DNA from: Neobacillus cucumis
GTDB taxonomy: Bacteria; Bacillota; Bacilli; Bacillales; Cytobacillaceae
DNA: 64,000 nucleotides
Reading direction: 5' to 3'
Assembly: GCF_016908975.1 (NCBI RefSeq)
Contig: NZ_JAFBEX010000022.1
Coordinates: forward strand, 1-64,000
Positions 44,575-53,074 of this stretch are shown one piece after another. Position 1 is the stretch's first letter. Every line of letters begins with the position of its first letter. The notes under the pieces are model-generated. The model saw only the letters and a program-made list of their open reading frames with translations. It was not told the DNA's origin and did no database searches. A program made the translations under genes and the position numbers.

Positions 44575-46164
44575 ATGAAACTAACCGATCTACTTATAAA
44601 ATGCTTAGAAAACGAAGGAGTTGAATACATATTTGGAATTGTTGGGACCGAAACATTGGATTTCGCAGATTCTTTATCAAAATCAACTCAAATCCAATAT
44701 GTAAATGTCAGACACGAGCAAGGGGCGGCTTTTATGGCTGATGTTTATGGGAGATTAACAAAAAAAGCAGGCGTCTGCCTATCAACTCTTGGTCCTGGAG
44801 CAACCAATCTCGCTACAGGTATCGCCAGTGCACAGCTCGACCATTCTCCACTAGTCGCAATCATTGGACAAGCGGGTGTAGAACGGCAGCACAATGAATC
44901 ACACCAATTTATCGACGTCAAAAGTCTACTAGAACCGGCTACTAAATGGAACACCCAAATTCAAGATTCAAAAGCGGTTCCAGTTAGTATCCGAAAAGCT
45001 TTTAGATTAGCCCAAATGGAGAAACCGGGTTCAGTCGCCATTATCCTACCGGAAAACTTTGCAGCCGAACAGATCATGAATGAACCTTTACCCGTGACCC
45101 CAACACCTGAGACCGTTCCGGATGTAACATCTTTACAGGCTGCGAAGGAACTTATTCAAATGCATAGTAGACCATTCATTATCATAGGAAACGGTGTTAT
45201 ACGCCAGGAGGCGGCTATGGAGCTTGAAACCTTTATCAATACCCTTCAAGCTCCTTGCACTCACAGTTTTATGAGCAAAGGGGTATTACCGAAGGATCAT
45301 CCACTTAATTATTTCACTTTTGGATTGAAAGAACACGATTATGTTCTCCTTGGAATGGATGAAGCAGACCTTTTAATTGTCATCGGTTTCGACTTTGTTG
45401 AACAATTGCCCAATGCTTGGAATAAAAATAAACTCCCGGTTTTACATATTGATACCTTACCAGCCGAAGTAAATGAATATTACCCTGTTAAATGCGAGCT
45501 GGTCGGTTCACTAAAAAAGACGATTCATGCCTTAAACCAAGCAGAAATACCAGTCAAACCATGGCAGCCATCAGGGGAACTTCAAATACAAATAAAAACG
45601 AACTATCAAATTTACGACCAATCGGATGAATCCCTAACAATAGAGAGTGTCCTACATCTTATCGAAAAGCTTTCAACAGAGAATACGATTGTCATTTCCG
45701 ATGTGGGCGACCATAAAGTATCGATTGCTAAAACCTATCAACCTAAAAAACCAAACCGGTTAATCATCTCAAATGGATTAGCCTCTATGGGCATCGCGAT
45801 TCCAGGGTCGATTGGAGCCAAACTAGCCTGCCCTGATGATCCTGTTATTTGTATTACGGGTGATGGCGGGGCTCTTATGAATTTTGCTGAACTGGAGACT
45901 GCTAGGCGGCTTGGTCTTTCCTTTACCATTATTATATTAGATGATTCCATGTTAAAACTCGAAGTAAAGCAAATGGACAAAAAGTTTGGTGACCACTATG
46001 GAGTAACCTTCCAAAACCCTGATTTCGTCCAATTAGCAAATAGCTTCGGGGTGAAGGGCATCCGACCGAAATCAAAAGCTGAACTGGAAAATATCCTTAA
46101 AGAGCCACAGAGGGAAATAGTTGTCATCGATCTTGTAACCAAAAATAAATCCTATCCCAAGTAA
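44575..46164 (+). CDS. Acetolactate-synthase-like thiamine diphosphate enzyme
   Basis: A 529-aa protein of the IlvB/AlsS family. The N-terminal pyrimidine-binding domain carries VRHEQGAAFMADVYGRLT with catalytic Glu48. The central domain is about 180-330. The C-terminal PP domain has GDGGALMNFAELETARR, where the position normally holding Asn in the TPP/Mg motif reads DDSML. It may be an acetolactate synthase or a related lyase. No small subunit gene (ilvH) is next to it. GGAGG precedes the ATG. Confidence 0.78.
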   Translation: MKLTDLLIKCLENEGVEYIFGIVGTETLDFADSLSKSTQIQYVNVRHEQGAAFMADVYGRLTKKAGVCLSTLGPGATNLATGIASAQLDHSPLVAIIGQAGVERQHNESHQFIDVKSLLEPATKWNTQIQDSKAVPVSIRKAFRLAQMEKPGSVAIILPENFAAEQIMNEPLPVTPTPETVPDVTSLQAAKELIQMHSRPFIIIGNGVIRQEAAMELETFINTLQAPCTHSFMSKGVLPKDHPLNYFTFGLKEHDYVLLGMDEADLLIVIGFDFVEQLPNAWNKNKLPVLHIDTLPAEVNEYYPVKCELVGSLKKTIHALNQAEIPVKPWQPSGELQIQIKTNYQIYDQSDESLTIESVLHLIEKLSTENTIVISDVGDHKVSIAKTYQPKKPNRLIISNGLASMGIAIPGSIGAKLACPDDPVICITGDGGALMNFAELETARRLGLSFTIIILDDSMLKLEVKQMDKKFGDHYGVTFQNPDFVQLANSFGVKGIRPKSKAELENILKEPQREIVVIDLVTKNKSYPK

Positions 46165-46187
46165 CCTTGGATAGTCACAAAAAAAAT

Positions 46188-46228
46188 AAGACCATGCCTG
46201 TAGCCAAGAATGGTAAAAGGCATGGCTT
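46188..46228 (+). terminator. Terminator of the ALS-like gene
   Basis: CCATGCC pairs with GGCATGG plus outer AAG/CTT; TTTATTT follows. Confidence 0.65.
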
Positions 46229-46230
46229 TA

Positions 46231-46246
46231 TTTGTTATATAACAAA
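46231..46246. promoter_or_regulatory. Perfect palindrome upstream of the oxidoreductase operon
   Basis: TTTGTTATATAACAAA is a 16-bp perfect palindrome 216 bp before the oxidoreductase start. Possible operator; the protein is unknown. Confidence 0.35.
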
Positions 46247-46360
46247 CTAAACTGTACTATATCAAACAGATGAAAAATTGTAACGGGAGCTAAGACAATT
46301 ATTACTTATCATGAATTTAGAGCTAAGAAAACCGCTTACAATTTTATAACAAAAATTCTG

Positions 46361-46388
46361 TTGTAACTAAATTTGCATCCTGTTACAA
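46361..46388. promoter_or_regulatory. Inverted TTGTAAC / GTTACAA pair
   Basis: TTGTAAC (46361-46367) and GTTACAA (46382-46388) form a 7-bp inverted repeat with 14 bp between. A third TTGTAAC lies at 46278-46284. All lie upstream of the 2-oxoacid oxidoreductase genes. Confidence 0.4.
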
Positions 46389-46461
46389 TCAAATCATAGA
46401 ATTTATAGAAAATTTATAAAATTCTAATTGTTATATCCACTTGTGATTGGAGGAGTATTGG

Positions 46462-47472
46462 TTGTCAAAATTACCAAAAGTGAATGAATTAGGTTTCTTT
46501 GAAATCCGATTGGAATCGATTGGCGGTTTAGGAGCCAATTTAGCCGGGAAACTGCTTTCCGAGGATGGAGTGGTCGGAAACGGACTCAATGGGGTCGGTT
46601 TTTCATCCTATGGATCTGAGAAAAAAGGATCGCCTGTAAAAGCACATATCCGCTTTTGTGACCCAAAAATAAATATACGTGACACCACACCAATTGAACG
46701 TCCTCATGTAGTCGCTATTTTCCATGATGCCCTTTTCAAGACCAACCATTGTACAAGTGGAATTTACCCTGATAGTACCATTTTAGTCAACTCTCAAAAA
46801 TCTTCTGATGAACTTAAAAATGAATTGAAAATTCCTAGCGGCACCATTGCCATTGTTGATGCAACAGGAATTGCCCTCGAAGAACAAACCAAAGCCAACA
46901 CTGCCATGCTCGGAGCGCTTTATCGAATTTTAACTTTCTTAAACCCAGAGTCCATGAGACAGACCATCCGCCGCACATTCGAAAAAAAATACCCACACCT
47001 AGTTGAACCCAACATCCGTACATTTGATCGAGGCTTTAATGAAGTCATTTTCCAAACGTATGAAAATGATGACTCGATCCCATTAGCACCATTTAAGCGA
47101 GCTGAGCCAATACTTGGTTATGAAACACAGACCATTGGCGGGACCATAACCAATCCCGGAAATAGTATCCTAAAAGACTTAAGTATTTCTCGAGCCGGGA
47201 TGCTTCCTCATTTTCATGAAGATAAATGCATTAATTGTGCCGCATGCGATACCGCTTGCCCAGACTTCTGCTTTGTTTGGGAAGAGAAAGCAGACAAACG
47301 CGGGCGTCCGCAAATGTTCCTGCAAGGAATTGATTACCAATATTGTAAGGGCTGCTTGAAATGTGTTCATGCTTGTCCTGTTGACGCCTTATCAAGTGAA
47401 CGGGAATACAATGACGGTTACGCAGACAAAAATCGCGTACCACATTTATGGGATCTAGTTATTCAAAACTAA
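46462..47472 (+). CDS. 2-oxoacid:ferredoxin oxidoreductase, fused gamma-delta subunit
   Basis: A 336-aa protein. The gamma domain (about 5-190) begins FEIRLESIGGLGANLAGKLL and has SYGSEKKGSPVKAHIRF. The delta domain near the C-terminus has two 4Fe-4S motifs, CINCAACDTACPDFC and CKGCLKCVHACPVDA. It would pass electrons from the alpha-beta partner to ferredoxin. TTG at 46462 follows GGAGGAG by 6 nt. The partner starts 18 nt after its stop. Confidence 0.9.
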   Translation: MSKLPKVNELGFFEIRLESIGGLGANLAGKLLSEDGVVGNGLNGVGFSSYGSEKKGSPVKAHIRFCDPKINIRDTTPIERPHVVAIFHDALFKTNHCTSGIYPDSTILVNSQKSSDELKNELKIPSGTIAIVDATGIALEEQTKANTAMLGALYRILTFLNPESMRQTIRRTFEKKYPHLVEPNIRTFDRGFNEVIFQTYENDDSIPLAPFKRAEPILGYETQTIGGTITNPGNSILKDLSISRAGMLPHFHEDKCINCAACDTACPDFCFVWEEKADKRGRPQMFLQGIDYQYCKGCLKCVHACPVDALSSEREYNDGYADKNRVPHLWDLVIQN

Positions 47473-47490
47473 GGAAAGGGGCAGAAATTG

Positions 47491-49803
47491 ATGACCATTG
47501 AAATAAATCAAGAAAATATAACCGTTCCAAAAGGAACGATTGAACAGAGTATTGTCTTTGAATCTGGTAACGAAATGGCTGCCTATGCAGCCCACCAAAT
47601 TAATTATCATGTAATGGGCTATTATCCAATCTCCCCTTCCACTGAAGTCGCTCAATTCCTTGATGGGATGAAAGCGAAAGGTGAACATGATATTGTTCTC
47701 ATTCCTGCTGACGGAGAGCACGGTTCAGCTGGTATCTGTTATGGCGCATCCACTGGCGGCGGACGTGTGTTCAACGCCACTAGTGCTAATGGTTTTTTAT
47801 ATATGTTAGAGCAGCTGCCGGTTCAATCCGGTACTCGCTTTCCTATGGTCTTAAATTTAGTGAACCGGTCTGTGTCAGGTCCATTAAATATTCATGGTGA
47901 TCATTCTGATCTCTATTTTGCATTGAATACCGGCTGGCCGATTCTAATGGCGCGTGACCCGCAAATCGTTTATGACATGAACATTATCGCTATTAAACTA
48001 GCAGAAGACCCTGAAGTCCGCCTTCCGGTTATTGTGTCATTTGACGGTTATTTTACCTCACATCAAAAACGACGTGTACAAGTTGTAAAGAATCGGGCAG
48101 ATGTTCAAAAGTTTATCGGCGAACCGCCAAGAAACTTCCCGCATGCGCTCGACCGTGAGAATCCTGTTACGATCGGTCCCTATATGAATGAACCGGACTA
48201 TATTAATAATTGCTATCAGCAATCGGAAGCGATGTATAAGGCTGAAGCTGTTTTCGAGAAAATTTCAAAAGAATATGCGAAATTAACAGGCCGCGAATAT
48301 CCTGTTCTTGATTTATATCGGATGGAAGATGCGGAGATTGCGGTATTTATGCTGAATTCAGCTGCTGAAGTATGTAAAGACGTTGTTGACAAGTTACGTG
48401 CTAAAGGAATGAAAGCGGGGGTCATCTCCCCTAATATGATTCGTCCATTCCCACAGCAAAAGTTAGCTGAAGCATTAAAAAATGTTAAAGCGGTTACAGT
48501 TGGTGATCGTGCAGATTCTTACGGTGCACATGGCGGTAACATGGCCCTTGAGGTACGTGCTGCACTCCAAACGGTAGGTAACAGTCATACCAAAGTGGTA
48601 AACCGTGTGTATGGATTAGGCGGCAAGGATTTTTATGCGGATGAAGCTGAAACTTTTTTCCAATTAGCTGAAGAAGCTGCTGATAATGGTTTCGTAGAAA
48701 AGCCATTCGATTACTTTGGCCACAATCCAGGAAAGGCAGAGTTTGCACCGAAACGAGTTTTAAATCCGATGAAAAAAGAAGATTTAAATTCCGGATTAAT
48801 TAATGTCACTCCTGACGAAGAAACGGGAGAATTAAAAGTAAAAATTCCTCCATTAAGAAGCCTTACGAAAAAACCAAAACGCTTGGCATCAGGGCACGGC
48901 GCATGCCCTGGGTGCGGAATCTTCTCGGGATTGGAGCTATTTTTTAAAGGCATTGAAGGAGATATTGTGGCGCTTTTCCATACAGGATGTGCGATGGTTG
49001 TTACAACTGGATTCCCTTACAGTTCTCACAAAGCAACCTATATTCATAATCTCTTCCAGAATGGATCGGCGACATTATCCGGTCTTGTCGAAATGTTTCA
49101 TGAGAGAAAACGTCGTGGTGAATTAGATGAACTGGGATTGTCAGATGATTTTACTTTTGTGATGGTAACCGGTGACGGTGGAATGGATATTGGCATGGGG
49201 CCTGCCATTGGAACCGCTCTTCGTAATCATAAAATGATCATTCTTGAGTATGATAACGAGGGTTACATGAATACTGGCAGTCAATTGTCTTATTCAACAC
49301 CGATGGGTCATATGACAAGCACTTCTAGTGTTGGGAAATTCCAAAAAGGAAAACCGTTCCATCACAAAGACACGGCGCAAATAATGGCGGCAACTCATAT
49401 TCCATATGTCTTTACGGGAACTGAAGCGTTTGACCGGGATCTTTTGAAAAAGGCAGCTAAAGCTCAATGGTTCGCGCAAAATGAAGGATTGGTGTACGGA
49501 AAAATTTTAATTACCTGTCCGTTGAATTGGAAATCAAAAGATGAATTAGGTCAGTCAATCGTCGAGGCGGCAGTAAACTCCTGCTTCTTCCCGCTCTACG
49601 AGGTGGAGAATGGACTTACCACCATTACTTACGATCCTGAAGCTAAAAACAAGCGATTACCGGTGACGGATTGGCTAAAGATGATGGGCAAAACCAAACA
49701 TTTGTTAAACGAAGACGCACAAGATTTATTGAAAATGTTTGATGATGAGGTAGAACGACGTTGGCTGAGACTGAAGGCAAAACATGAAAGTCCATACTTA
49801 TAA
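47491..49803 (+). CDS. 2-oxoacid:ferredoxin oxidoreductase, fused alpha-beta subunit
   Basis: A 770-aa protein. The alpha domain (about 20-400) has GYYPISPSTEVAQFL and ADGEHGSAGICYGAS. The TPP-binding beta domain (about 470-740) has GHGACPGCGIF, FHTGCAMVVTTGFP, VTGDGGMDIGMGPA and YDNEGYMNTGSQLS. With the gamma-delta protein it forms a CoA-dependent pyruvate- or 2-oxoacid-oxidising complex producing reduced ferredoxin. ATG at 47491 follows AAAGGGG. Aerobic Bacillus usually rely on pyruvate dehydrogenase, so this operon is notable. Confidence 0.9.
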   Translation: MTIEINQENITVPKGTIEQSIVFESGNEMAAYAAHQINYHVMGYYPISPSTEVAQFLDGMKAKGEHDIVLIPADGEHGSAGICYGASTGGGRVFNATSANGFLYMLEQLPVQSGTRFPMVLNLVNRSVSGPLNIHGDHSDLYFALNTGWPILMARDPQIVYDMNIIAIKLAEDPEVRLPVIVSFDGYFTSHQKRRVQVVKNRADVQKFIGEPPRNFPHALDRENPVTIGPYMNEPDYINNCYQQSEAMYKAEAVFEKISKEYAKLTGREYPVLDLYRMEDAEIAVFMLNSAAEVCKDVVDKLRAKGMKAGVISPNMIRPFPQQKLAEALKNVKAVTVGDRADSYGAHGGNMALEVRAALQTVGNSHTKVVNRVYGLGGKDFYADEAETFFQLAEEAADNGFVEKPFDYFGHNPGKAEFAPKRVLNPMKKEDLNSGLINVTPDEETGELKVKIPPLRSLTKKPKRLASGHGACPGCGIFSGLELFFKGIEGDIVALFHTGCAMVVTTGFPYSSHKATYIHNLFQNGSATLSGLVEMFHERKRRGELDELGLSDDFTFVMVTGDGGMDIGMGPAIGTALRNHKMIILEYDNEGYMNTGSQLSYSTPMGHMTSTSSVGKFQKGKPFHHKDTAQIMAATHIPYVFTGTEAFDRDLLKKAAKAQWFAQNEGLVYGKILITCPLNWKSKDELGQSIVEAAVNSCFFPLYEVENGLTTITYDPEAKNKRLPVTDWLKMMGKTKHLLNEDAQDLLKMFDDEVERRWLRLKAKHESPYL

Positions 49804-49822
49804 TTTGAAGATTTTTTATTTT

Positions 49823-49910
49823 CACTGATAAATTTTAAAAAACGCTGATTTATGGAAAAAATCGCTGAAAAGCGTTTAAAAATCGCCGATATATGAAAAA
49901 AATCGCCGAT
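49823..49910. repeat. Short 20-bp tandem array after the oxidoreductase genes
   Basis: Blocks CACTGA, CGCTGA, CGCTGA, CGCCGAT and CGCCGAT begin at 49823, 49843, 49863, 49884 and 49904, so steps are 20-21 bp, each followed by an A/T-rich tract with AAAAAT. The rest of the 49804-50134 gap holds a terminator and a dispersed repeat. Confidence 0.75.
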
Positions 49911-49940
49911 AAGGTGTAATATTATACGAAAATAAACTAA

Positions 49941-49976
49941 AAATCCCGCTGCGAGCACTCTCACAGCGGGATTTTT
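49941..49976 (+). terminator. Terminator of the oxidoreductase operon
   Basis: AAATCCCGCTG and CAGCGGGATTT pair perfectly, with T5 following. Confidence 0.85.
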
Positions 49977-50013
49977 CTAAAAGTTAAGCTAATAAATTTG
50001 GACTTCGAGAAAT

Positions 50014-50136
50014 GTCCAGCTCCAGGCGCCTTCGGCTCGAGGTCACAAGTCAATCCATCCAAAAGGTTAAAAAACAACCTTTCGACCGGCTCGCCTTGTG
50101 CTTGTCGCCGATATGCGGGCGCCTTACGCTTTTCTT
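50014..50136. repeat. Dispersed repeat family 2, copy 1, at the prs stop codon
   Basis: The element starts GTCCAGCTCCAGGCGCC and ends GGCGCCTTACGCTTTT. The middle hairpin is AAAGGTTaaaaaacAACCTTT. The prs stop codon touches the right end, so the element is the 3' untranslated region of prs. A second copy with a different central hairpin lies at 63387-63508 in the opposite orientation. Confidence 0.8.
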
Positions 50137-51085
50137 ATTCAAACAATGGACTTACTGCTTTTTGATTATGAATTCGATCAATCGCCTCTACTAGTAATGG
50201 GGCAACTGATAAAGTTGTAATTTTGTTGATCCGCTTTTCTTCTGGCATCTCAATCGTATTGGTTACAACTAATTCTTTAATCGGTGAAGATTCAATTTTA
50301 CTAATCGCATCAGCAGAGAATACAGGATGGGTACAGCAAGCATACACGGTATTTGCTCCCCTCTCTACTAAAGCATTTGCAGCCATGGTGATTGTTCCAC
50401 CAGTATTAATTAAATCATCAACAATAATGGCATTTTTACCTTCAATATTCCCAATGACATTCATGATCTCCGTTTCACCGGATTCATCCTGTCTTCTATC
50501 AATTAAGGCAATCGGCGCATTTAACATACTTGCCAACTTTCTAGATCGAATGACTGCACCATTATGAGGGGCAACCACTACGACATCCTCTAATCCTTTT
50601 TTCTCAAAATAAGTTCCAAGGATGGGGTTGGCAATCAAGTGATCAACCGGAATATCAAAAAAGCCTTGTACTTGTGGGGCATGAAGGTCCATTGTTAAGA
50701 CTCTCGTTGCTCCGGTTCTTTCTAACAGTCTTGCTACTAATTTCGCTGTAATTGGCTCACGAGGTCTTGCTGTACGGTCTTGGCGAGCATAGCCATAGTA
50801 AGGTATAACTACGTTAATCATTCCAGCTGAGGCTCTTTTCAAGGCATCCACCATAACCAAGAGCTCCATAATATTATCATTAATAGGATGTGAAGTGGAT
50901 TGCATCAAAAATACTTCACTGCCCCGAACACTTTCTTCAATATTAACTTGAATTTCCCCATCACTAAATTGGGTACTAGAGCTTTTTCCTAGTTCACACC
51001 CTAACAACTTAGCCATTTCATTAGCTAGCTCACGATTCGAATTTAATGAAAACATCTTAAAACTCTTCTTCAGTTGATACGTCAC
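50135..51085 (-). CDS. prs: Divergent ribose-phosphate pyrophosphokinase (Prs-like)
   Basis: A 316-aa PRPP synthetase. The N-terminal half is standard (FSDGEIQVNIEESVRGSEVF, YYGYARQDR, TMDLHAPQVQGFFDIPVDHL). The catalytic regions are altered: the usual PDHGGV-type stretch is PHNGAVIRSRKLA, the flexible loop reads RRQDESGE where class I enzymes have a KRRP-type sequence, and the ribose-phosphate loop reads DDLINTGGT instead of DDIIDTAGT. It is either a paralogue with other kinetics or a regulatory form. GTG at 51085 follows GGGGGA. Separate from gcaD, the usual neighbour. Confidence 0.85.
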   Translation of the reverse strand: MTYQLKKSFKMFSLNSNRELANEMAKLLGCELGKSSSTQFSDGEIQVNIEESVRGSEVFLMQSTSHPINDNIMELLVMVDALKRASAGMINVVIPYYGYARQDRTARPREPITAKLVARLLERTGATRVLTMDLHAPQVQGFFDIPVDHLIANPILGTYFEKKGLEDVVVVAPHNGAVIRSRKLASMLNAPIALIDRRQDESGETEIMNVIGNIEGKNAIIVDDLINTGGTITMAANALVERGANTVYACCTHPVFSADAISKIESSPIKELVVTNTIEMPEEKRINKITTLSVAPLLVEAIDRIHNQKAVSPLFE

Positions 51086-51196
51086 CTTTGATCCCCCAAA
51101 ATATGTTTATTGATTCATTATTAACTCTTGTCCATTTCTCTATTCTACATGAAGAAAAGAAATCAGGGTAGAATTTGCACTTAAAAATTAAACAAA

Positions 51197-51227
51197 AAAA
51201 CCAAGGTAGTGCATTCTACCTTGGTTT
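51197..51227. terminator. Terminator between ftsH and prs
   Basis: AAAACCAAGGTAG and CTACCTTGGTTTT pair perfectly, with A- and T-runs on both sides. It separates ftsH from prs, so prs has its own promoter. Confidence 0.85.
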
Positions 51228-51240
51228 TCTATTTTACCAT

Positions 51241-53061
51241 TTATTCATTTGCTAATAAAATAGACATAAATTCATCGCCTGTGATGGTCTCTTTTTCTAA
51301 CAGATATTTAGTCAATTCATGTAATTTATCCTTATTTTTTTCTAAAATCTCAATTGCATTTTGGTGGCAAGATTTAATAATCTTTAGAATTTCAGCATCG
51401 ACTCTTGCAGCAGTTTCCGCTGACACCATAAGTGATGTATCGCCGCCTAAATAAGGGTTATTTACGGTTTCCAGTGCCATCATATCAAACTCTTCACTCA
51501 TACCAAACCTTGTTACCATGGCTCTAGCAATTTTTGTAGCTTGTTCAATATCAATGGAAGCTCCTGAAGTCACTGTTTTAAAAATAATCTCTTCAGCGGC
51601 ACGGCCTCCCATATAGGTAGTGATTTTATCCAAGGCCTGTTCTTTCGTCATTAACACCGTCTCCTGCTCGTCTACTTGCATGGTGTAGCCTAGAGCACCA
51701 GAGGTTCTTGGGATAATCGTAATTTTATGAACAGGTGCTGAATGGTTTTGTTTGGCTGCTACCAAGGCATGCCCGATTTCATGATAAGAAATTGTTAGTT
51801 TATCCTTCATAGAAATCACTGCATTTTTGCGCTGGTAACCGGCAATCACGACTTCAACAGACTCTTCTAAATCATTTTGTGTTACTTTGTTACGACCTAA
51901 TCTCACCGCTCTTAAAGCTGCTTCGTTAATAATATTGGCTAAATCAGCACCAGAAGCTCCAGATGTCGCTCTAGCAATTAAATCAAAGTTGACATCATCA
52001 GCTAATTTCACTTTGGCTGCGTGCACATTTAGGATCGATTCACGCCCCTTTAAGTCGGGCAATTCTACTGGAACTCTTCGGTCAAATCGGCCAGGTCTTA
52101 AAAGTGCTTTATCAAGTGTTTCTGGTCTATTCGTTGCCGCTAGGATAATAATACCTTTATCGGCTTCAAATCCATCCATTTCCGTTAATAGCTGATTCAA
52201 GGTTTGTTCTCGCTCATCATTGCCCCCAGGCATGCCAGAATTACGGCTTTTTCCAATCGCATCAATTTCATCGATAAACACGATACATGGGGCTTTTTCT
52301 TGTGCTTGTTTAAACAAATCTCTAACTCTAGCAGCCCCCATTCCAACAAACATCTCAACAAACTCAGAACCAGACATGGAAAAGAATGGAACTTTCGATT
52401 CGCCTGCTACTGCTTTGGCTAGCAATGTTTTACCAGTACCAGGAGGTCCTACTAACAAGGCACCCTTCGGGATGTTTGCGCCAATTTCTTTATATTTTTT
52501 CGGATTATGAAGGAAGTCAACAATCTCTTGAAGTGCCTCTTTCGCTTCATCTTGACCAGCGACATCTTTAAACGTAATCCCTGTTTCTTTTTCAACGTAT
52601 ACCTTGGCATTACTTTTGCCAAATGATAAACCGCCGCCGCCCATCATCTTTCCTTGCATCTTCTTTGTTAGCCATTGTCCAAGTGCAATAAAAATGGCAA
52701 ACGGTAGAATCCAGCTAAGAATAAAATTTAACAACGGTGAAGTCTCTTTTGGAATGACCTTTGTAAATTTCACATTTGCATTATGCAAACGATCTACTAA
52801 TTCAGGGTCTTCAATTGTCCCTGTTTTATAGACCTTCGTTTCGTTATTTTGTTTTGCCTTAAAGGTAATTGTACTATCATCAATTTCAACCTGTGTAACA
52901 TTCCCCTTATCAACCATCGTTAAGAACGTGCCATAATCAACTTCTTTTACCGAGTAGTTTGTAAAAAATGGAAAAATAAATGAATTTAATAACAGGATAA
53001 TGACGATGGTTATTCCATAATAAAAAACAAGCGGCTTCTTTGGTGGTTTTACTTTTTTCAC
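51241..53061 (-). CDS. FtsH-type ATP-dependent membrane zinc metalloprotease, second type
   Basis: A 606-aa protein. Two N-terminal helices are at about 11-31 and 110-130. The AAA module has GPPGTGKT (205-212), FIDEID (262-267) and ATNRPETLDKALLRPGRFDRR. The zinc site is HEIGH at 427-431. It is shorter than usual Bacillus FtsH, has no acidic tail, and its N-terminal domain (EVDYGTFLTMVDKGNVTQVE) is more like FtsH of Clostridia. GTG at 53061 follows GGAGG. It is 13 nt after tetR and so is probably under its control. Confidence 0.9.
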   Translation of the reverse strand: MKKVKPPKKPLVFYYGITIVIILLLNSFIFPFFTNYSVKEVDYGTFLTMVDKGNVTQVEIDDSTITFKAKQNNETKVYKTGTIEDPELVDRLHNANVKFTKVIPKETSPLLNFILSWILPFAIFIALGQWLTKKMQGKMMGGGGLSFGKSNAKVYVEKETGITFKDVAGQDEAKEALQEIVDFLHNPKKYKEIGANIPKGALLVGPPGTGKTLLAKAVAGESKVPFFSMSGSEFVEMFVGMGAARVRDLFKQAQEKAPCIVFIDEIDAIGKSRNSGMPGGNDEREQTLNQLLTEMDGFEADKGIIILAATNRPETLDKALLRPGRFDRRVPVELPDLKGRESILNVHAAKVKLADDVNFDLIARATSGASGADLANIINEAALRAVRLGRNKVTQNDLEESVEVVIAGYQRKNAVISMKDKLTISYHEIGHALVAAKQNHSAPVHKITIIPRTSGALGYTMQVDEQETVLMTKEQALDKITTYMGGRAAEEIIFKTVTSGASIDIEQATKIARAMVTRFGMSEEFDMMALETVNNPYLGGDTSLMVSAETAARVDAEILKIIKSCHQNAIEILEKNKDKLHELTKYLLEKETITGDEFMSILLANE

Positions 53062-53074
53062 TTTTGTTCCTCCA

